In this document: positions 27,934 through 36,900 of the stretch, piece after piece
Position numbering within the stretch: the stretch's first letter is position 1
How the letters are laid out: every line of letters starts with the position of its first letter
Source: Acholoe squamosa
Taxonomy: Eukaryota > Annelida > Polychaeta > Phyllodocida > Polynoidae
NCBI GenBank assembly: GCA_949317995.1
Contig: OX439039.1
Span: 77,978,002 to 78,042,001 of the forward strand
Direction of reading: 5' to 3'
Length of the DNA stretch: 64,000 bases
Made by a program: the position numbers and the translations under genes
Notes under the pieces: generated by a model
What the model was told of the DNA's origin: nothing
Seen by the model: the letters and a program-made list of their open reading frames with translations, nothing else
Databases searched by the model: none

Positions 27934-30900
27934 GAGGTGCTCTAGAATTTCCATGAGATAAGCCCCACATTCCTTACTGCTATGGTAATTGCTTTGTGTA
28001 AAATTTCAAACAGGAAGTATCAGGGTTTCTCCAAAGGCACCAAAAAAATTGAAAATGCACCATTTATTACCCAGATTTTTAAAGCCTTTTATTTGTGACC
28101 TTGGTCGGTTAAGCAACAATCGTCAGAAAGAATGCCCCCCTCTCCCTTGTATGAGATCTGTGTGATACTGACGGTCCCTATTTTGCCTCCAGATGTTCAG
28201 GAGTTGTGTCGTAAGTTGGCGGACAAAGACGATACATTACTGCGGCTACAGGAGAAGTGTAACGAGACGGTCGACCACCTCCAGAAGGACTTTAACACGG
28301 AGAAGGCCTGGACCACCAAGGAACAAGAGGCACTGGAACTAGACCTGGCCAAAACTAAGTAAGTGTGACCTCAGAAAGGTTTAATCTTTGGTGTATACAT
28401 GTGTTATCAGTTAAGATAAAGGATTTAGTTTAGAACGTGGAAATGAAGGATGTGTTAAAAAATAGACATAGGTTAGCAAAGAATTGGGAAAGCTTTTCTT
28501 GGTACATGTAGGTGGCATACAAGTGAATAACCAGAAAACATATTCGTACAATGTAAGCTTGATGGCTAGAGCTGTAATGTAAATTCCTTTGTACCGTAAT
28601 CTCCCGCGTAGAAGGCGCAGCTCGCGTAGAAAGCGCACCCCCAACTCAGAGAAGGCCTTTTCACGTAGAAGGCGCGCCCATAAAGGTTGAATTTTGTATG
28701 ATTAGTACTTTTCTATAATAAAAGAAACCCGCGTATAAGGTGCACCCCCAACTCAAGGCAATGTCCCTCCCACATATAAGACCCAGCAGCATTTTGTTTG
28801 GCGTAGAAGACGCGCCTTCTACGCGAGAGATTACGGTATAAGCCGCGGCTAATAAGAGAACTAGCTTATAAGTGTGGCTTATAAAGTCCTCCTGTACTCA
28901 GGGCACGGAATATAGGAAGGGCATTGACTATAGGACAATACCAAAGTGCTTATTTTCAAGCTGAGGGAACGACAGCATTTACGGTATTTGCATACTCCAA
29001 CAGCAACCCGTCTGAAGAATTATCAGTCAGTTGGGCATTTCATGGTTAAAAAAGTGCAAGGAAAAAAATCTGTGTAGGCCTAGGAGAAAAAAAAAATCAA
29101 ATATTAGTGACAGATAATACAAAAATCACGAATTTAACTCTTAAAAAACTTGATGTAAAAGACAGCCATACACATTCACTACTCACTAGTGCCATACATT
29201 GCAGTATTTCAATTCTACGGTAAGTAATGATTACACAGATCTATCAGTTATTTTGAGTATATGATTTAAAATATTTATAAATATGAGTGGTCACTGGTTT
29301 TGTACATCTTAGAAGCACAGTGGTGAAACTTAGCACTAGGACTCAGGATCGATCTTTCATAACTGCAAACTCCTTATTCTTGTCAGTTTTCTCCGTTTTT
29401 ATAGATCGACCTGCCTGGGTCAATCTTCTGCTTTGTCCAGGTCTAGTGAGATCTCATTTTGACACTTTTATTAGAGGGATAGGTGTTTGAAAAAATTGAG
29501 TGGCTTATCATTAATTTTTTCACTCGTCTGGAGTTTGAAGGCATGATCTAGGTTATTCAAAGTGTATTGTTATATTTATTTCCTCCTCAGATTGGGGCTT
29601 AACTCACATTCTGTAATGCTTTTAAATCGTGCTTCATGTGTCATGTAGCAGATTTACTCTACTTTGGTGAGCAGATTTACTGTAATTTGGTGAAATAAAA
29701 TAGGCAACAGCTTTATGATTTTCTACCTCGTACTTTTTGAATATATACTGTACTCCTCTGAACTTTTTCTATTGAATACCTGGAGAGAGTGACATTGGTT
29801 ACTCATAATGAATAAGGGTCATTTGGGCATCATGTAGTCTTTACTTGAAAAAGAAAAAGAAAAAACAACTTTACTACCCACTATGGAGGCATTGGAGCTC
29901 TGATATGTGTATCAACTAGGTACAATAGTATTTGGAACACTTCTTTTGCCTCTTCTGCAAAACCTAAAAATGCAGTAACCCGGTACAACTGTCTGGCACT
30001 GAGGCGACGGTATCAGTTTCAGATTCTATCTTTTTTAATTTACTGAAACTTGTGTGAACCTTTGTAGGTTTCCTACCTGGACAGAGCAGCATTGGCTACT
30101 CGTAATGAGTAAGAGTAATTTGGGCATGGTGTAGTCTTTACTCGACTTTATAAGAAAAGACAGTGGACAAGTGACAAATAAACCATGTTTAAAAAATATG
30201 AAAATAAATAAAAACGTCAGTATTACAGACAGGGTCAGCCTGTGATGATTGACGACAGAGTTGGCAGGCCTAAATGATGCATTCAGGAGGGACTTACGTT
30301 AATGTATGGAAAGTGCCAACGCGACTCTTAACAATTGCAAACTCTAGAAGTGTGCATTGTCAATGAGCTTACTTTACTTACACTCTTACAGGGAGGAGAT
30401 GCAGGAGCTAACAGGGAGGCTGAGACAGAAGGACCTCCAGCTGGAGGCCTTCGTCTGCACAGCCCAGGAGCTGGAAATGGAGCGCCATGCTCGCAGCGAC
30501 GCTGAGTCACAGCTCAACAAGTTGGAGGCTGAGGTCGCTGAGGCTCGACAGACCCTGAATACCCTGCAGCTAGACAGTAGTCGGAAGGCAGACCACTCGA
30601 AATATGCACAGGTACTCTGCTCCTTTTGAAACGATTTATGCTCTAGCCATTTTAGTGCCACATAACACATTCAGGTTTATGTATCTGTATAGATCTAGAC
30701 GTCATGCATCAAGGCAGCGCTGGCTGGTCTACTCAACAGCACTTCCTTCGAGCATCATGCCGAAACTGCAACAGTTTTGCAACCACATATGATCAGCAAG
30801 ATCGATGGATGAACGCAGCGATTCATGCCTAGCGACAACAAATGGATATAATCATTGCAATAAATTGCTCTTCAACCTTAAAGAGTTAATCACATGTGAT

Positions 30901-33900
30901 GAATATATCGCAACTTCTTCTTAGTGTCCTTCATTATATATTTTATATTTTGCTTAACTTGGATCATCTTATTATTTGGTGGCAAATTCACATTGCTTTC
31001 TCATACTTCAGGAGAGCTTAGAGAAAGCCCAGATCCAGGTAGTCCAACTGAAGGAGAGTATGAAGACTCAGCGTGAACAGTTAACAACTGAAATCAATGA
31101 GCTGCGCCTCAGCCTTACCACCACAACGCACAAACATGATATGGAGCGCTCCTCCCTACAGGAAAAACTCAATAAGGTAACTTTAAGCTGCAACAAGACT
31201 TGAGATTTATAGATTTTTCATTTTATCCATTTTTATCGTAAGTCTGATAGTTTATAGAATATGGTGGGTAAATCCCAAGCTGTTTTGCGATCTTTAGCCA
31301 TGCTAATTCAAAGGATACAAATGTGCAAACACAAAATGCTTCCAGTATTTTATCCATGTTGACAACCACCTTATTAGACTAGCTTTGTGGCTCCATCTGT
31401 TATCAAAAAGGTATTCTATGGTGGAAAGAGCTCTTCTTTGGAGGCCTGACTACTTAGTCCTGCCACCTGTGGATATTAGTCAAAACTAAATGGCACTGTA
31501 TGTGAGGAAAAGTAGTATTAAATTATCTTAGATAGACGTTAGAGTAGGATATTCCAACATCTATTGCAGCTTTATCAACTCAAATAATGCCCCTCCTTTT
31601 TGAGAAAGTCTATCGAGTATTGATTTTAACTGCCCTGGTATTTTCAAAAATTAGAAATCATTTTTAGGTGGTTTTACAAAATTTGTTAACATCAGTTTCA
31701 AGAATAGAATTTCAAATTCCAATTATTTTAATGTGATATTGAATTCCTTGTAGGCCCTCTCTGACTTGCGGACCAAAGAAGTCACATTGTCATCATTGAC
31801 GGAAAATAAGAAGTCATTACACGAGAGTTCTCGCAGCTTGGAGAAGACGATCGAGTCTCTGCGTGCTCAACTGCACGAAGAGATCACAGGACGTAAACTG
31901 GCCGAGCAGAAGAACGACTCGTATAAAACACAAGTGGAGGACTTAAGGAGTAAAAGGGTATGTTAAACCATGCTTCAGAGAAAACTGTCAAGTAACTGGA
32001 CAGAATAAGCAAGCGGTCACTCTTGTTGTAGTGGTTGAGAAGAGGTGAACAAAATTATTGCCGCAGTGATAAAAAAATTGATAGAGAATAGGAATTCCCC
32101 TCTCTGTATTCATAGTGGCAATCACATTTCTCCATGATTGCTGACCCAACACTTTTGAATTACCACTTTTGCTTGAGGTTATCTGCTCTGAATATGTTGA
32201 TTAAAATTTCTTAAAATCTCATAAAAGAACGTGGACAGTTTTTTTGTATGATTGACCATCCTTTATGACTTAAATTTTCAGGGTAACCTTGATGAGCGGT
32301 ACACAGAGCTGCAGGCGACCTTGGCGCGAGTCGAGACGGAACTTAACCTAGAGAAGGACAAATACCGCCGCCTCAAACAGGAGTTCTCCGATGAGAAGTC
32401 GACCAGCTCCACCGCAGAGGCGCATGCACTGGCACTACATACTCAGGTTACTGAGCTACAGGTGGGTACTTACAGTGTTAACCCTCTGCGGGCTGCTGAT
32501 ACAGGAATGCAAGAAGCCCATTGGTAGGCATGAGCGACAAAGAAAATGTTGGCGGTCAGAATCGCTTATTGCCGACACTCCCTGAGTGTATTAGCCTCAT
32601 AGGGTCTTCATGATGCATGAATGCAGCCCTTACAAGTTCTTCATTCATGCATCATGACGATTAATGGGTATGATGCTCATGCATTAGCAGTCTTTAGAGG
32701 GTTCAGGACCACATGATACATAACAGCAGATTCAATTCAATGGTAAATCTGTGTGATAAATACATATAAGTATAATACTTTTATAAGAAGTGTCATCCCA
32801 GCTACCACATCAAGCAACGTCGTCCCCCACTTGGGGGCCATACACATGAGGAATTGCTCCTATATATTTCACTTTTGATTTGTGAATTAATCCCCATCAT
32901 ATATGTATTACTACCAGATTGGGAGGAATGATAGAGACTTCATTGTCCAAATCACACCATCTTTGTCCAGATCTTTAAGTTATCTTCTCTCTTTTTTTTC
33001 AGGCTGAGGTGAGCTCCCTCCGCTCACAGCTAGAGACCCAGAAACAGAACCTGCAGGGCAAGAACAAGAGGCTCACCCTGGACATGAAACAACAGATGTA
33101 AGTTTTACCACATTAAACTTTTTTTTTGTATTTATGTACAAATAATCACCAGGTTATTTATCGAGTATCTCTTTTATCGAGGGCACCCATAGGTAACTGC
33201 CACGAAATAAAAGATAAATTGAGCGAAGGTAGAGTAATTCAAGAACGAAAAAACAAAACGAGCAATATGAATGCATTTTAGAAACTGGGATGTAATCTGT
33301 TGGAACTTGCTAGCAATAAAAAAGATAAAGAAATAAAATTCTTATTCATAACATTTACATAGTTTATTTCTAATTTTTCTGATTTCCCAGGAACTCACCA
33401 GACTCCTTCTAAATTGTACTGAATAACCTATAGTCAAAATGTATACATGTCTGTAAATATGTTCAGGCAAAGTGATACATTTTAGTCGGCATAATCCAAG
33501 TAATTTCCATTCAGATTTTCGTAGGTACACGAGTCTAAGTATACTGATGACTATTAAAAGATTTACGATGGTGTGATTGACATTTATAAAGAGAAAGCGA
33601 ATGTGACTTTTTTATTAACCATGTATGTGGATCTCTATAGCAACCTGGCGTTGATCGCGGAAAGGTAGCTGTTTGTCATTTCCTCCTACTATTTCTATAT
33701 GTTAAGCCAAAGGGTCAGGATCTGATAAATAGAAACCTAAGTCCCTTAAATCCTGTTTCCTTTATAATTCCCTGTAAAAATCCCTTGGTAAATACCCAGG
33801 TTAGGTGGTCATCATATTTGGTCTAAAAATAGAATTTACCTTTGAGGATGGTAAAATCCCCTTATATGTACCTCACTCCTATATTTCAGTTCGTTAAAAA

Positions 33901-36900
33901 TTAAATAAAACAACCAGTACAAAGATTGACCATGTATAAGTTATACGTCCCCATCTTTGAAACACATAGCGGTAGTCCCGATACCTCCTTGTACATCAGG
34001 AAGGATAGGATGTTTTTACATGTGCAATAGATCTAATTGGCTCAGGGACCACCCTGGGTCTATACCGCCGGGTAGGTGGTGGCATTGGCAAAAAGTCAGT
34101 TATCCAATTTTCAATCTCAATTTTCTACAAGAAACAAAGCATGTAAACAAATGAAATAACCATACATGAGTAGTTCATATATCAGTCTTTAGTTACAGTG
34201 AAGAAAAAAATTCAAAAATCCATGCATGAGTTCATACAAAATTTAACAAAGAAAAGGGTCATTTCATATAAATATTTTCTCCAATCGAGTCCTCCATAGG
34301 TTTACCTCCAGGCTGGACTTTTCTCTCTTTGTTTCTATTTGTTTCAAAAACAGCGTCTAAAAGTGAGATGGTTTGGACGCCTTTAAAAAAAATGCGGGAA
34401 AAGTTACCCTGAGCCCTCTGTGCCAATGCACGTCGTCGATTTTTTTTATCCTAGCAAAATGGATGCATGTAGTTGAAATGTCCAGTGCTATAAGTGCATG
34501 AAAACGATCCAGTTTGTCCAGACTGAATAGTGATAAATTGTAAGTCCTACAAGTGTATCTTAGCGAATGTTACGGACTTAAACCTGTATGGCAGTCTTGA
34601 AGTTGCCTATAGTACAATAGAAAATTAAGTTGATATGAAATATCTGGACCAAGTTTAGCTGAAATCTAAGGATTAAGTATCTAAATGTTTAGATAGACTA
34701 TTCAACCGTCTCCTTGTATGACCAAGTACCCCCAAAGAGAAAATAATGTACCAGTATGTTAACTCAGAGAATAGAAATACCATTTTTACCGGTTTTATTT
34801 TATCAAGATTTATTTTGTACTAAATCATGTAAGTTTCTTTGGAAAAGTTGTTCAAATTCAGTTTTCCTGGTTTTTGTCATCTGGCAGAGAAAGATTTAGA
34901 CCTTTTCGCTTTCAAATTCAATCAATGTCTGTGCTATAGAGGTGGAATATTGGAATGATGAAGGGGCCATATCACCACGTTTAATTGTGACCTGTGTATA
35001 AACCTCTCCATGCTCTAACCCGGCAGGGAGAACTTTGACCAGGAGCGCAGTAAGCTGGTTCTACAAGTCAACCAGCTCTCGTCGGACGTCGAGTCGGTGC
35101 GCGAGCAGGTCGTGACAAAGAACCGCGAGCAGCTCAAGCTACAGGAGGAAGTGTTGTCCCTGGAGGAGCAGCTCCGGGAGGCCTCGTCCAAGAACAAACA
35201 TGTCACCGACGCACTTAACATGGAGGAACAGCACCGCGAGAAACTGGAACTCAGGTATGGTGTAAATTTGGCATAGTATACTACCATAAGCGTTAGTTCT
35301 ACAGCCGTCGGTCGGGTTAATTTTTGCTACCTGACAATTGATAACATTCATGACTTGAAGAAGTCTTGAATAGGCACCGGTCTTACATTTATATTAACTC
35401 ATGCACAAGGAAAGGTCTTTTTTTTATTGCCATATACCCCTACTTGGCTAAAACTTGACTTTGAAAGTTTTGAAAACTAAAACTTCATTCTCTTTATATA
35501 ATAGGAACCAGGAGTTGGAGCTCAAGTTACGCATGCGTTCTGATGTTGATTCGGAGTCATCCAAGTTGGATGCCACCAGGTGAGTCAACCTAAATGTCGG
35601 GCTTCCCTAGCCCACTTAAAAGGGTCTATATCTCCTCTTTCCTATCCCCTCAGGATGTGTGTGGTGCACGTATGCGCGGGCACTGACACATTCCTCTGTT
35701 AAATTATCAACCTGTGAAGCACGGGATAGCCACTTAGTGCCGCTAAAGTGCTGTAAAACACAAATCAATCAATCAATCAACCTAAATGTTTCTCTGTCCA
35801 TTGTATATCAGATGTAAACAGAGGTTCACAATGATTGTTCCTTCATGAGTTTGACTTAATGCTGTATTTTATGAGGCAGAGCCAAGTCATGTACTGCCTC
35901 CAGGCTAACAAGTGAAGAAATATTGAGTTTGGAACAATTCAAGTCATGTTTTTATGGAACATATACAACATAAAATAACTTTCTGAATGGGGTTTGGAAT
36001 TTACCACAGACTTATTTTTATGCCAAACTTTAGCGAAAGTTGGAACTTATCAGAATCTTTGAGTCATTTGTTTAAAGCCACATCTTTCGTAGACTCCTTC
36101 TAGACATAGTGTACGCTGGTCCCCGCAGGTATTTGAGGGCTAGATACCCGCTGGCCATGTCTGATGACATTCTCCCTAGATCATGGGGAGAAGTACTTTT
36201 GGTCCCCACTAGATGGGAGTATTTCTATTCTCCAATCACAGACTATATCCAAACATCTGTATAGGAGAGACAGGTTAACCATTGGTTACGTCTTTCGGGG
36301 AGAAGCGCTAACGTGGCGCCATTTTCGCTTGTTAAATATGAGCAGTAAACTTTCAACTTTCGCCGGTACCAGGAACACACTTCCGATCATACCGTTTCTC
36401 CTCGAAAGGGTTCACGTTAACCATTGGGGTACTTGGGTGCCCTCTTGTGAGTAAGGGCTAAAACAGGGGATGATTGACAGCTAACTCTTAGACATGGCCT
36501 GCCTGTATGATGTCCCCAACATAGAGGCAGGTCGCCAGCCAAGACATAGTGTTACATACTGCATACATAGAAATTTGACTGTGTATAAAATGTGTGATTT
36601 CAGGGCAGAGATGAACAAAATGATGTCAGACATGCAGAAAAAGATGAAGGAACAGATGGAGCAGAACAAGAATGTAGACAAGGAAGCCGTCGCACGCCAA
36701 CAGAAGTTGCTTGACGAAACAAAGAAAAAGGTTTGTTCTGTTAATGTTACCACCTGCAAATTACTCTAGAAATGTTAATTAGAGACTTCACCTGCCAGGA
36801 TAACATTATTTCTTTGTTCATTAGGCATTCCTTTTATAAAAAGAAAGATACTGCGCATGCTTTGCATTAATTTCATACATTTTACTATACTAAAATGCCC

